DNA from: Calonectria ilicicola
Taxonomy: Eukaryota > Ascomycota > Sordariomycetes > Hypocreales > Nectriaceae
DNA: 64,000 nucleotides
Reading direction: 5' to 3'
NCBI GenBank assembly: GCA_020809705.1
Contig: CP085827.1
Coordinates: forward strand, 3,472,001 to 3,536,000
In this document: piece by piece, positions 1 through 11,386 of the stretch
Layout of the letters: each line of letters opens with the position of its first letter
How positions within the stretch are numbered: the first letter of the stretch is position 1
Made by a program: the position numbers and the translations under genes
The notes under the pieces: generated by a model
The model's database searches: none
What the model was told of the DNA's origin: nothing
The model's input: the letters and a program-made list of their open reading frames with translations, nothing else

Positions 1-1375
1 TGGAGTATCCAATAGGTCTGTACGGCAATATGGAACACAGGGAGTGGAGATGGAGCAGAAAACGTCGTGGCCTTAGGGGAGGTGGCACGCAGTACTCTCA
101 TGCAGTAAGCTCAACAACATGCGGCGGCAGCTCTGGCTTCAGCTCAATTATAGGGCAAGGGATTTAGCGGCTGGGGCACGGTTTTTGCTAACGGTTGTTC
201 TCCCGGAACTAGCGCTGAGCTCATTTAATTGCGTGCCTTAGCTGACGCCAAACACCATGTTTCTGTATTGAAGGACATATCATCTCCAACTCCAAATGTT
301 CTCAATGCCAAGTGTCGGGTAACGTCATGCAACTACACTCAACGAAACCCCGCTTCCGCATCTCCGAGACGCGGGCGAAGTGGATACTGCATGTGCAAAA
401 AGCCAATATTCTCGCGCTACGTTTCTGTGATTGGCAGTGTGCATCTGCTACATGCTATAATTCGCTGATCCAACATCTGTATGAGCACACACAGAGTAAG
501 ACATCTGACCACGGGACGCACCCGAGTGAATATTTTGAGTCTCAGTTGATCCAATATGGACTGAGTGGCGCAGTAGATGACGAGCGAGTGCTACGTTAGT
601 TCAGATAACAATATCCTGGTCTCGCCGATGCAAGGTGAAGGATCCACCTCTGCTCCAGGCGATCCACAGAGCCTTGTAAAGGCAAAATGGCCATCCATCG
701 ACATACCGCCCTAGGAGATGACAGATTCCCAGGCTCTCTAGAAAAATAATGCTTACTCGCTCACCCTGCGTGACATCGCGTTCATAATTGAGTTTGAAGT
801 CAGATCGAGATGAAGGAGGCGAACGACAAGATCGGGTTTACTCATGCAGTAACTATTCAGGTGCTTCTGGCCCAACCCCGCATTTAGCGGTACCGCCGTT
901 GTTCTAGCCCTTTGTGGGAACGTTTCCCATTCTTGTAACAACCGGCTTCCTGAGCTAGCTAAGAGGCCCGCCAAGGATGCGGGGTCAATGCACGCTGAGT
1001 GGGACAACGACAATAGGGAAAAGGAGGCTCGCCAAAGAGGTGACCTAGTTCAATGGCATGCCTGTTGAAAGGACACGTTGGTTCGGGTTCCGATTCCAAA
1101 CCAGAACTGTAGGCGTTTCACAGTCAGCAAAGCAAAGCAGCAGAGACAACCGAGACACGACGAGGACTAAAATTAGCAATTCTCACGATTGAACCCTACA
1201 GCAGTCCAGACAACCAATTGATCTGCCACCAACACATGGCATGAGTCGCTCGCTCCACGCCAACTCGGCAACTAGGTGCACGGGCTCCGCGGCTAAGATT
1301 ACGGGCGCTCCGCGGTTATGTTGTGAGGCTGAAGAGGGGGATGGATGGAGTTGGGGAGGAGGGTCGTAGAGGCAT
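1..1375. other. Intergenic region, no supported gene
   Basis: Only short open frames without fungal family resemblance or convincing splice sites are present on either strand. The right end, a purine-rich stretch followed by a TATA-like box, is the probable promoter of the GMC oxidoreductase gene. I see no tRNA, repeat or transposon remnant here. Confidence 0.6.
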
Positions 1376-1382
1376 TATAAAA
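1376..1382 (+). promoter_or_regulatory. TATA box of GMC oxidoreductase gene
   Basis: TATAAAA lies 128 nt before the proposed ATG at 1510 and is followed by a CT-rich leader with CCCCATACCCC-like runs, a common fungal promoter layout. The assignment rests on position and consensus only. Confidence 0.5.
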
Positions 1383-1509
1383 GCCGGTGATATCCTTGTT
1401 TTCTGCCCCAGCTCATCAACTGTTTCAATTAACCTCCGCATACTCCGCATTTTCCCCATACCCCACAACCTTTCTTCCCTTCATTTTGCTAATTGTTGAG
1501 GTGTCCGCC

Positions 1510-3528
1510 ATGGGTATCTCCAACACAGTCACTGATGCTACCCGCGAGGTAGACATCATCATCGCCGGAGGTAAGGACTTTTCATTCATCTGCCAAGTAT
1601 TGTTTAATGGCTCTAACAAACCATCCTCACAGGCGGTACAGCAGCATGCATCATTGCTGGGCGATTGGCTGCGGCGGACCCAACCTTGTCCATTCTGGTC
1701 ATTGAGCGTGGTCAGGATAACTACAATGTCCCCAACGTCACCAATCCCGCTCTTTTCCTCACACATCTCTTGCCCACATCCAAGACAGCTATTTTCTACA
1801 AGGGCAACAAGTCAAAAGTTCTAGCAGACCGGGAGCCAATTGTTCCGTCCGGAGGCACTTTGGGTGGTGGTTCATCCATCAACTTCATGATGTACACGCG
1901 AGCTCAACGGTCTGACTTTGACTCGTGGGCGACCCCTGGTTGGTCGGCCGATGAAATGCTCCCCTATTTGAAGAAGGTGAGTCGAGACCCTAACCTTTCC
2001 GCCACCGCTACCACAGTCTAACCTTTTCAAGCTTGAAACCTACCACGGTGAAGATCCAGACAATCTGCACGGCCACAGCGGCCCGATCCATGTCTCAGAT
2101 GGAACCCTCCGCGCAGAAAAGCCGGAAAGTGATTTTCTGAATGCAGCCAGCGAAGTCGGCTGGCCCGAGATTCCAGATCTTCAGAACCTCCGAGACAATA
2201 ACGGATTCCAGCGATGGAAGCGTTATGTGTCTCCAGAGGGCCAGCGTCAGGATACTGCTCACAGATACTTGCACCCACTTCTACAAGGTGGAAACCACCC
2301 CAACCTGCACGTCCTGGTCGAGTCATCTGTCGTCCGTGTTCTTTTCGATGAGAACAAGAAGGCTATTGGCGTTGAATGCGCGCCCACCGCCGACCTCCAG
2401 GCCACTACTGGACTTACTAGCCAGCCAAAGCAGACTATTAAGGCAAGGAAATTGGTAGTGGTCTCTTCAGGCGCTTGCGGCACACCGCCAATCCTTGAAC
2501 GATCTGGACTCGGTGACTCCAACGTTCTCAAGCGTGCCGGTATCCCTGTGGTTGTTGACTTGCCTGGCGTTGGTCGCGATTACCAGGACCATAATCTTGT
2601 TTTGTACCCTTACCGAACTGGTCTCGAGCCCCACGAGACTATTGACCACATCCTCAGTGGTCGCACTGACGCCGCCAAATTGCTTGAGGAGAAGGACAAG
2701 ATCCTTGGGTGGAACGCGATCGACATTTCGGCAAAGCTTCGCCCAACGGAAGCGGAGGTAGCGGCATTAGGCCCAGAGTTTAAAGCCGCTTGGGATCGAG
2801 ATTTCAAGCCAGCCCCAGACCGTCCATTGATGCTTATGGGTCTAGTGTCATGGTAAGTACCAGTTCCAGACCATCCATGACTCGTGTTTTGCTCCATCGT
2901 GCTAACCAATCTCTTTAGCTTCCTCGGTGACCAAGCCGCAGTCCCCCCTGGCCAGTATGTCTCGACCGGCACATACACCGGCTACCCATATTCAAGGGGC
3001 CACATGCACGTCACAGGCGCCGAGCTTGACAACGAGCTCGACTTTGAGACTGGCTTCTTGAGCGATGCGCATGACATTGACTTGAAGAAGCAAATTTGGG
3101 CGTACAAGAAGCAGCGTGAAATCATGCGACGCACAAAAATGTACCGAGGAGAAGTCAGCCTCGGACACCCCCGATTCGCACCCGGATCTGCTGCCGCGTG
3201 CATTGAAACGGATGCTCCTCTTTCCGATGTCAAGGACATTGAGTATTCTGCCGAAGATGATAAGGCCATCGAGCAATGGATCAGGGAGAACCTCAACACC
3301 ACATGGCACTCATTGGGAACAGCGAAGATGGCACCTCAGAGTGACTTTGGCGTCGTTGATGCTGATCTGAATGTATATGGCACTCAGGGTCTGAAGATTG
3401 CTGATTTAAGTATTCCCCCAGAGAATGTAGGAGCCAATACGAATAACACGGCGCTTGTAATTGGAGAGAAGGCTGCCGATATCATCATTAAGGATCTGAG
3501 ACTGGCACCTAACACCCCCAAGCTATGA
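1510..3528 (+). CDS. GMC oxidoreductase, alcohol/aryl-alcohol oxidase-like
   Basis: Flavoprotein oxidase or dehydrogenase of the glucose-methanol-choline family; it should oxidise an alcohol with FAD. Four exons, 1510-1570, 1633-1976, 2017-2852 and 2919-3528, give 616 residues, the usual family length. Introns are 62, 40 and 66 nt; the 40-nt one is short but has a CTAAC branch site. The FAD-binding Rossmann signature DIIIAGGGTAAC starts near residue 15, with the acidic ribose-binding ERG further on. The C-terminal block has the catalytic His544 (TWHSLGT) and Asn587 (GANTNNTAL), and the His/Asn pair resembles fungal alcohol oxidases. There is no signal peptide. The C-terminus PKL is a poor match to the SKL peroxisomal signal, so location is open. 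The gene is convergent with the carotenoid oxygenase, 160 nt apart. The exact substrate cannot be read from the sequence. Confidence 0.9.
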
Positions 3529-3690
3529 TTCATGATAGTTGTATTTAGCGATGCTTCAATTTGATGTAACAAAATGATCATTTCACTCAATCATCTCCAA
3601 GAAATCCTCTTGATCCGTACAGCTGCAAGCGCTTTTTTCAAAGCTAATAACTAGGGATCCCCATTGTCCTTGATACTATCCACGGCAAGA

Positions 3691-5450
3691 CTATGCCAGC
3701 TCTTTGGCATCGACCCAGTTACCATGTAATCCTGCTCTAAGCCGGAGGTTGAGCTTGACGATTGCTTGAGCTTTAGTGAAGTCTTTCGTGTCGATAACGT
3801 GCAATTCACTATTCATTGTGCTGTAGTTGCTGACCAGCACGATCAGGAACCCGTCACCCTCCTCGGCTTGATCTGAACGAGGAACAAATACCGGTTCCTG
3901 TACCATGTGAGTCGGCCCAGGAAAGTAAACTTCATGCTTGCCCGTTTTGTGGTCAAGATGTCCCAAGGAGTTATACAACGGATGCCCTCCTCCAAGAACA
4001 GGGAGAATGGCTGGAAAGTTCGTGCCTTTGGAGGGATCCATCAGGTCAAAGAAGCTGTGGTTGTGCTGCTTGGTAGCGAACCGATCATCTATCCGAGGGA
4101 ATTCCATATCGAGTGGAAGAATCACCTCCGGAGTTGGAAGATGAAGTGACTCCGCGCGTGGATCGAACTCGAATCGAACATACCTAGCCTTGATATCATG
4201 GGGTTCGGGTGCATTGCCTTCGGCATCCGGCCACCAGAAGAATACATTCTTATCGGTAAGAGGGAGATCAAAGACAATTTTCCCATCATTTGTCTCATAC
4301 GCATTGGTCGTGTGCCCTGGGAAGGCATTAGGAGCTTGGAACCACTGTTCATTCCCAAAATGCTTGCGTCAGCCATACGAACGGTAAATGGTTTCATAAA
4401 TTCTTAAAGAATACATACCCTCACATCGCTTCCCTTGGCTCCTCTTCGAGGTAGGACTCCAAGATAAAAGGGAACATTTGGATCCCATTGCCAGTGCTCT
4501 CCACCAGCCTTCAATCTCTCTATATCGCATATTTGTGGGATTATTGGAAAAAGAACCTACGCGAGAAGTGTCAATATTCATGATTCCCACCAGCTTCACT
4601 CTTTTTGGCTCACCCAGTTGTCTGTAACAGCAAAGTCGTGAATCATGCCAACGACTGGGGAGACAAGCCACACAACTTGGTTAAACTTTCCATCCGAGTC
4701 AATAGTATAGTAACAAACATCAGGAGTCCCGTCGCCTTTAGCTTCGTATCCAAAACTAATCAACTCTCCCGTAACTGGATCCAGCTTAGGGTGGGCACTG
4801 AAAGTAAGACTAGGAAGTTGACCATCAAAATCGGTCAACCCAATAGTTTCCAGTGTGTTTGGGTCCATCAAGTAAGGCGGTGCATCTTCTTTAATTGCCA
4901 AAAGCTTCTTGTTGAAATAATAAATGTTGGTGTTAGCAGTCGTGCGAATTTTGAATTCTACTGCATCTGTGTACTTATTTCTATACGCGCCTATTGATTG
5001 TTTATGTGAGTATCAATGAGAACAGAGAGATAGTGGCGGCAGGATATTACCTCCCAGAGCGCGATTTGCAGCGCGTTCTCTCGTAAACTTCTCAGTCTTT
5101 ACATATCTCTGTTTTAGATGAACGTCGCCATTATGGAAACGAAAGGCAGAAACACTTCCGTCACCATTGAACCACTTATTATTCAAGCATCAGCAAAATT
5201 CTATATGGCAAACAGAGCCTGAGTCGAGTAGTGCGGAACTTACTGGATCGTTTTCAATAAATGGAGGGAATTGAGGGTCAGGCATCACTCGATAAAATGT
5301 GCCGTCAATTTCGGGAGGAATAGTCCCAACAATCTCGAGATTTTTGGCATCGCCTTCAAAGCGACACGGTTTCATAAAACCTGAAAATTGTGGACGCTCT
5401 GGGAATGCCTTTGCGGCCGGGGCGAGTGAGGAACGGAAATGTCCAGCCAT
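3691..5450 (-). CDS. Carotenoid/stilbene cleavage oxygenase (RPE65 family)
   Basis: Non-heme iron dioxygenase that cleaves a carbon-carbon double bond in carotenoids, apocarotenoids or stilbenes. Five exons on the minus strand, 5450-5244, 5174-5051, 4990-4614, 4556-4419 and 4344-3691, join in frame to 499 residues; introns are 57-74 nt with good GT-AG sites. The four iron-ligand histidines can be placed at His177 (AHPKLDP), His228 (GMIHDFAV), His293 (FPGHTTNAYE) and His489 (GLHGNWV). The N-terminal block reads GTIPPEIDGTFYRVMPDPQF, typical of the family. The length fits the lignostilbene/resveratrol-type fungal enzymes better than the longer beta-carotene-cleaving CarX type (established family knowledge), so a stilbenoid or apocarotenoid substrate is the likelier inference. 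No transmembrane segment or signal peptide is evident. Confidence 0.92.
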
Positions 5451-6674
5451 GATGATGATTCGTAGTGATTTGTTGCTTTTGTGTGTGTGTGTTAATGTCA
5501 GTTATTGTGACTACCAAATCCAGTCTCATTGCTTACATGGCACATTCACCTAAATATTCAAGTTCAATTGTAATTTGGAGAGCTAGAAAAGTCCGATGAC
5601 TAAGAGGAACTTTCGGAAAGCGTCCCCGGTATACCCCCGGACCTCTAACGATTCAGCCAAATGTGACCGTGCTTTAACGTTTGGCTCACCTCACAAGATG
5701 GAGATGCAACCATGCGCCAAGGTCTCTATTGATTAAAAACCCATGCTTGTGAGAGGCCGAAATCACTCCCGTCCCGTTTGCGGGGTGCAGATAAATGACC
5801 CGACGCTAATTGCCGGGGTTTGCGTATGCATTCAACCCCGCAGTCGCATCCCTTCATAGCTGACCGCAACTATTGCGAGTAAACACGGAGAGCCGCGGAC
5901 ACCCGAAGTGCCTTTCAATAGCCTGGTAGCATATCGATAGAAAGCGACAAGGTTCACATGATTAAATTTAGTATTCAAGTGTTATCAGACAGATGGACAG
6001 CAGAGGATTAAACAGCGCAAATAGCCACAGCTCATAGCCGATCGTGTATATGTTCAGTGGAAATTGAACTTACAAATGAGGCTATTGAGGTGCAATCCAC
6101 GAATTGATTGACCTTATTAGTGTATTAGATTATATATCAACTTCTATTTTACAATATCTGCCACGCTGCCCGGGTCAGCTCAGCCGAGCCAGGTCAAACC
6201 CGCTATGCATCACGTTGATTTCAATACTATTTTCGATTCCTCACTTAAAAATCATCCAGCTAATTCTCAACTTGATATTATTGAGCTAGACAAGAGGAAT
6301 AGGAAGCGACTCACAAAGGGCTAATAAATTATGCTGTTCAGAATGGCATGCCTTTCCACGCTTTGTCGCATTGTGGGATCAATCCACAAAAAATCAACCA
6401 TGACCCATTAACGCTATTCCACTCCATTCGATGGCCTCCCTCACTAAGTTAAGTGCTGACCTTTGTCCATCCCAACTACGACTTGGCCCCACAACAAAAA
6501 TTTAGGCAAAGCGGTCTAGCGATCTCCATTTCTCACGGCTGCCTAACCAGCTCCATGGCGTTCATTAAAAGCGCCATAGCACTCGAATCCAACAATAAAC
6601 TGCCGTCTTAATTTCGCAAAAGCCCGGCACCCCTTTATTCGATTCAACCTCCCAATCACACTCTGTTTTGAATC
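5451..6674. other. Divergent promoter region
   Basis: This 1.2 kb lies between the carotenoid oxygenase on the minus strand and the F-box-like gene on the plus strand. No open frame here has support. It presumably holds both promoters; I see no TATA box I would defend, and no repeat or RNA gene. Confidence 0.5.
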
Positions 6675-7565
6675 ATGACTACAACACCTTCCTCATGGTT
6701 TCTTCGTCTCCCGCAGGAGGTGCGGTGCATGATATACGACTTTGCTTTCGAAGACGTGAGCTTCAGTAACATGCGAAGCTCTGGTACAGCCTACAGCAAG
6801 GTTTCTTCTCCACTCTTATATGTCCATGAAACTATTTCAAATGATCTTCTGCCTCGCCTCTACAAAAATCATACACTGGTCCTACCAATTCAAGAACCAA
6901 GTCAATTTACAAAGGGCGTTGAAACCATCACCCCCGACTTTCACGCCATGGCCAAAATACGAAAGAGTCAAACGACTAAAATCATTGTCGAAGCCTCGCA
7001 AAAGGACAATGTCATTGAGACCAATAATAACGACGAAGAGAATAATACGGATGCGGCTGAGGATGGCTATTCGGAAATAGACTGGGATTTTTGGGATGAA
7101 AGTCATGGAGGCGGTGAATTCGCAAGGAAATTGACCCTGGAATTGGCAATGATGAAACAACATCTACCCTCAGTCAAGGATATCAAGTTTATTTTCTGGG
7201 TTGGCTCTTGGACAATCTGCAGGAAATATTGGATTGACCAATTGGAGTATTTGACCAAGCAATGGGGTGATCTCCACATCGAGGTCCAGCTCAACCTCTT
7301 TGATTACTACGACCCAGATGCAGGCGATGGTGGATCCAATTGGATACAAGGATGGGAAAAGAAGTACCGAAATTCTCCAAATGTCACCTTCTCTGCCATT
7401 GACATCAACCACAAGCTTCACAGTTCAGGCGATTTCAGTGCAGCAGAATTTGATCCCACAGGTTGGGAAGACCCATACGTCAACATGATGCATGATTATG
7501 AAAGAAAACAGATTCTCCATACGGGGCGGTGGGTTGAATGCCGCCCGCTATTTGTTGAAACTTGA
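6675..7565 (+). CDS. F-box/2EXR-like protein of unknown function
   Basis: Single-exon gene of 296 residues. The N-terminus (residues 8-24, FLRLPQEVRCMIYDFAF) has the short helical LPxEVRxxIY signature of the fungal 2EXR/F-box-like families, which are very numerous in filamentous fungi and mostly uncharacterised. The middle part (about residues 108-150) is acidic and low in complexity (runs of N, D and E). The C-terminal half contains several Trp and Tyr residues and no catalytic motif I recognise. A role as a substrate adaptor of an SCF-type ubiquitin ligase is possible for true F-box proteins, but it is only a guess here. There is no signal peptide or membrane segment. Confidence 0.7.
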   Translation: MTTTPSSWFLRLPQEVRCMIYDFAFEDVSFSNMRSSGTAYSKVSSPLLYVHETISNDLLPRLYKNHTLVLPIQEPSQFTKGVETITPDFHAMAKIRKSQTTKIIVEASQKDNVIETNNNDEENNTDAAEDGYSEIDWDFWDESHGGGEFARKLTLELAMMKQHLPSVKDIKFIFWVGSWTICRKYWIDQLEYLTKQWGDLHIEVQLNLFDYYDPDAGDGGSNWIQGWEKKYRNSPNVTFSAIDINHKLHSSGDFSAAEFDPTGWEDPYVNMMHDYERKQILHTGRWVECRPLFVET

Positions 7566-7985
7566 AATCCCAACCGTTTGACAATGCTTCAATCGGATCA
7601 ATTATAGATAGAACCCAGATACAAGGTATATTTGAGCTTGAAATTCTCAATACATAAATACTCAGCCTTCATGTTGATAAAGAGTTATTCCCTAAGAACT
7701 ATAACAACTCGGTCCTCCTCAGGTGACAGAAATGATCGTTAGTTCAACCAAATCAAGCCACTTACATGTTATCCATACGAATATTATGTGGATAGCGATT
7801 CAAATACAGCCTATCAGTTTCAAGCGTATATCTCTTCATCACGTACAAGCTCAAGGGGAAAAGTTTTATGTGAATGGCATCAAGCAGCCCCAACGCTCGC
7901 TCAGATGGCTTTTATTTTTGGTTATCCTAATCATCAAATCATATCCTCACGCCAACCCGCTTTTTCCAAACTCCGAACAAAGCAT

Positions 7986-8381
7986 CTAATAAAGTCCGAC
8001 AGTGAGGTCACCCTTGACACGGGCAGTCAAGTGAACCTCGGCCTCAAGATCAAGCTTGATACCAATAAGGAGAGCAGCAGCCTTCTGCTTACCCTCGTCA
8101 TCAGTGGCACCACGGAGGAGCTGACCTGTAACAGAATGTTAGATATGGTCAACATTGCTGTCAAGATTGTGAAAGCTTACCAGCAGGGGCAGAGAGACCA
8201 GTGGAGGTGGGCAGGGGGACGACGAACTGGCGGCCCTCACCAGTCTTGTAGGCCTCGAGAGTGCTATCTAATTGTCAGTTTTGTTGTTTTGTCAAATGGC
8301 TTTACCAGTTGACTGAGCCAATGGCAAGTAGGACTTAAAAAGTCAAGCTTTGAAGGGCACTTACGAGCTAGGAGCAGACAT
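7986..8381 (-). CDS. Small 79-aa conserved-looking protein, three exons
   Basis: Exons 8381-8365 (17 nt), 8263-8181 (83 nt) and 8125-7986 (140 nt) join in frame to 240 nt, or 79 residues plus stop. Introns of 101 and 55 nt have GTAAGT/GTAAGC donors and AG acceptors, and both junctions preserve phase. The protein starts MSAPSSTLEAYKTGEGRQF, has a central APAGQLLRGATDDEG segment and ends KGDLTVGLY. It has no signal peptide or membrane helix. The second half is a regular alternation of charged and hydrophobic residues that could form a helix followed by beta strands. Codon use is C-ending and biased as in well-expressed fungal genes. A TATA box lies about 125 nt upstream. I do not recognise a function. 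The short first exon makes the gene easy to miss in open-frame scans. Confidence 0.8.
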
Positions 8382-8505
8382 TCCGATTGTTGTAAAAGGT
8401 GATCGAAAGATCGGTAGAGTTGTGAGAGATGTTGTTGAAGTGAATTGGAAGTGATTGATGAATGATCTGGATGATTCTCCTTGCTTCGACTCGAGGAAGC
8501 TTCGT

Positions 8506-8513
8506 CTTATATA
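8506..8513 (-). promoter_or_regulatory. TATA box of the 79-aa gene
   Basis: On the minus strand this reads TATATAAG, about 125 nt before the ATG at 8381 and at a plausible distance for a fungal TATA box. It supports transcription of the small three-exon gene. Confidence 0.6.
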
Positions 8514-10207
8514 GATCGAGTTCCCGGTGAGAGACTTGGCCTGCCCGGTCAAGGCTGGTCGGGATTACGTTGGGGTTGGCGCCCGGCGGCAAAAAGCGGA
8601 CAGGGGATTCGGGAATGTCTACGGGTGGCGGACTCACCCGGGAAGATTTGCCAACGCATCCGCTGCATATGCGCGGGCGAGGCCATAGCGTCGTCCGCCC
8701 GGGCTTCTTCGTAACCATCAGCCTATATGGCAACAGTGCAGAAGTGCTTTTTGCGATGGGCTGGTGGCTTGTGGCACGATAATATCTTGTGGGGATGTGG
8801 CCCACTCATGCACGGAATCTTGGATGATGGACAGGCTGGAGAAGCCTTGTTCCTGGGCATCAGCCACTACGTGGCCCTCTGTTCCGGCGTCAATCGGGAA
8901 ACCTCGGTGTGAGGCCAAATTGGGGGTGGCTGGGCATCGTGATTGGACCGGTGTGAATGGCAGTCTGATCTTGACAGGGGGGTTCAAAACCTGCTAGCGG
9001 TCGCATGACTTGGTTTCTAGGCCTGCTAGACTTTCTTTTGTTATGTTTTCAGGCTCTGTTATTTTCGTCGCACCTTGCGTTATAAAATTGCTACTTCTCG
9101 TCACAGCAAGCTTCATCCTTGTACATTGTGGCGGCTGAGGCCGTCTCAGACGCGCAAATGTGGACTTGGGGAGAATGTGGGGTCCCGCATGCTTTCGGAG
9201 CCGCCCGACCGAAGGACAACACAGAGGGACACTCGCGAGCTGCCCAGTGTGAGTGGTGATAGTGCCTTGGAGACTTTTTGCTCCATGGGAAAAGTGTACG
9301 TTGATGGTATTGCTATTGAATATGGCGATGAGGCCTAATAGCTTAGTCAATTGACGTAGTATCTTCTCTTGGAATGCCTTCTCAAACTCTCCAGCTCAAT
9401 TGATTCATGAGTAAACACAAATCAGGGATGATCCAGTCAGCCAGTAGCATAATTATGGACAAAAAAATGAAACTCTACAAATTTTCAATTTGCCAAAGTA
9501 CCCAAATGATACCAATTGGACAGATGGTCACCGTTTTCAAAGCATATGAGATTGAACCGTCTACTTGATCGGCACATCTTTGTTTAAAGGCCGCTTTTGA
9601 GCAACGCAAAAGTCAATTGAGCATGTTCTTGTCGCTCTGAAAGGCTTCATGACAGATCTCACGAACTCCTCTACACATATATCACGGGTGTGCTATACAT
9701 GAGGAGCAGTTCCTGACACACGGCTGATCCCTTATGCAGTTCGATCCATCACGACTATGGACGATCCGGGGACGGCACACGCATCTCCAAAGCAGATGAA
9801 ATCTGACGAATAACGTGTCAGGGCACAGCTTATTGCGGATACCAGCCACACGAGACCGAAAGTTGGTGAGAGATCTCAGAGAGTAGGAGTGACAACGAGA
9901 AGATCCGGAATGGAATGATGTTTTGGTACGCGTCTGGGACGTGTCTAGTACACAAGTCGGTTGTAGGTTTTAGGAAATGACAGGAATGTAAATAAAAGGT
10001 TGAATTTGTATTTATCATTTCTAAAAAATAACCATGCTCCCCAATTGTTGCCTTCCCAATTGTTGAGTTTGAGTACAGACACTCAAGAGTGTGAGGCTAG
10101 ATGATTGAAATAACTCGAGGCAGGACAATGGCTTTTGACAGAGCATGGGACAAACTTCACATTTTCAACTTGTTTTTCTTTACAGGATTCTAATACTCTA
10201 ACATCGT
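8514..10207. other. Intergenic region, no supported gene
   Basis: About 1.7 kb with only short, unconvincing open frames on both strands. The right part becomes more A+T-rich. I see no tRNA, tandem repeat or transposon remnant. Part of it is the promoter of the 79-aa gene. Confidence 0.5.
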
Positions 10208-10645
10208 TCACACCTCGTTCTCTACCTGTTGGGCAAAAAAGGATGAAAGATGAGGGTTGATGATGAGGTATAGGGTAAGTTGATTTGGTGAGGGATTTTG
10301 CTTAGTCATGCCAGACACACACTTACTTGGCGGCCCGAATGCACTAACGCGTATGCTTGCTTTTTCGTCTGCGATGGTGGATCTTTGCGTTGTCCGATGG
10401 TCCGATTGAGGCATCTGCGATCTTCGTGTGTATTTCGGATGGCGGGCTTTTGCGTTTCATGTGTCTGATGATTTTCGGAGCAGCCGGCGCAGGTCCCAGC
10501 TGAATCGTGGTTGGCCTGTTGATGGGATGCCCCACCAAACAGACTGGACAAGGAAGCCTTGGCTGGGGAGAGAAAAAGGGCGTGATGTCCGCCGTTGAAC
10601 ATGCCACTCAGTGGCGTTGTGCTTACAAAGAGATGAACGACACAT
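10208..10645 (-). CDS. Candidate small three-exon gene, 90 aa, unknown function
   Basis: This model rests on splice signals, not on homology. Exon 10645-10627 (19 nt, ATG start) ends at a GTAAGC donor. The acceptor at 10563 follows a strong pyrimidine tract (CCCTTTTTCTCTCCCCAG). Exon 10562-10327 ends at a GTAAGTGTG donor, and the acceptor CCCAACAG leads to an 18-nt last exon, 10225-10208, ending in TGA. The three pieces keep frame and give 90 residues. The product has a serine-rich start (SKASLSSLFGGAS), a CAGC motif and a polar, basic C-terminal half; no signal peptide or membrane helix is visible. A 137-residue frame overlaps it but lacks such support. The region could also be non-coding. 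Confidence 0.42.
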
Positions 10646-10675
10646 GAGGGCTTGCTTTTCGCGCCATGGATATGT

Positions 10676-10709
10676 CACGTGCGAGATCACTGGGTGAGCC
10701 AAGCACGTG
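10676..10709. promoter_or_regulatory. Two CACGTG elements
   Basis: CACGTG occurs at 10676-10681 and again at 10704-10709, between the candidate small gene and the acid phosphatase. CACGTG is the core recognised by the bHLH phosphate regulators Pho4 (yeast) and NUC-1 (Neurospora). Being palindromic, the sites could serve either neighbour. Other bHLH factors bind the same core. Confidence 0.4.
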
Positions 10710-11221
10710 CTGGGAGCATTTCCGTGGCTTCCGTGGCTCGTGTGGCTCGAATGTATGTACGCGTACGGCCAACGTGGCTTACGCACTTCCCCATATTTGC
10801 ATGTGCATTTGTGGCTTGACTTTTCTTTCGGTGTGAACTTGGCTGAGCGCCCGAACATTGCCAGAGCCAATTCGCCCTCACGTCCCCCTCGCCATTGGTT
10901 TTCTTGGATGTATCGGAAGACACCAAGCTTTATTGTGACAGGATCCTTAGAACAACATATTTTTATCCACGTTTTGCTCCGTCTCCCACTCAGATTTAGT
11001 TGACTGTGACATCACCGCTCGCGATAAGCCCCTTATCGCGCTCCTCTCACAGGCCAGAGCCAGGGGCAAAACCATCAAGCCACTCGGCGCCATCCCTTGA
11101 ACAACGTGGGATCGCGCCAAGGCACCAGACCTCGTTGTTGAATTAATCGCTTCGCCGTTGCTGGATCAAGAAGCCATTTCCGCGCATCCCGCCCTCGAAC
11201 TGGTTCGTCTCCGGCCTCCTA

Positions 11222-11229
11222 CACGTGGG
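11222..11229 (+). promoter_or_regulatory. CACGTGGG, Pho4/NUC-1-type site before acid phosphatase
   Basis: CACGTGGG matches the high-affinity form of the Pho4 site known from yeast PHO5. It lies 158 nt before the proposed ATG of the acid phosphatase at 11387. With the two CACGTG cores further upstream it suggests induction by phosphate starvation (inference from motif and context). Confidence 0.5.
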
Positions 11230-11386
11230 CTCCAGCCTTGCCTTGAGGCACATAAAATCACACTCTCGCGACGAGATGCCCGCGGTCCAAGGCGGCCTTT
11301 CTTTCTGCAGACTGCGTGGCCGACGCTTTGCGGTGCCTCTTCTTCTTGCCTTCGTTTGTATGTTTAGTCTAAGAGAGTATTTCGTC

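Noticed and set aside
229..1013. Short frames at the left end (both strands)
   Set aside because: No family resemblance, no splice support, atypical composition; treated as chance frames.
1387..1824. 145-aa frame overlapping the GMC gene start
   Set aside because: It runs through intron 1 and out of the GMC reading frame; the spliced model from 1510 explains the region with family motifs.
8368..8805. 145-aa minus-strand frame upstream of the 79-aa gene
   Set aside because: It reads through the TATA box and 5' leader of the supported small gene and resembles nothing.
10457..10870. 137-aa minus-strand frame
   Set aside because: It overlaps the better-supported three-exon model in another frame and has no protein-like features.
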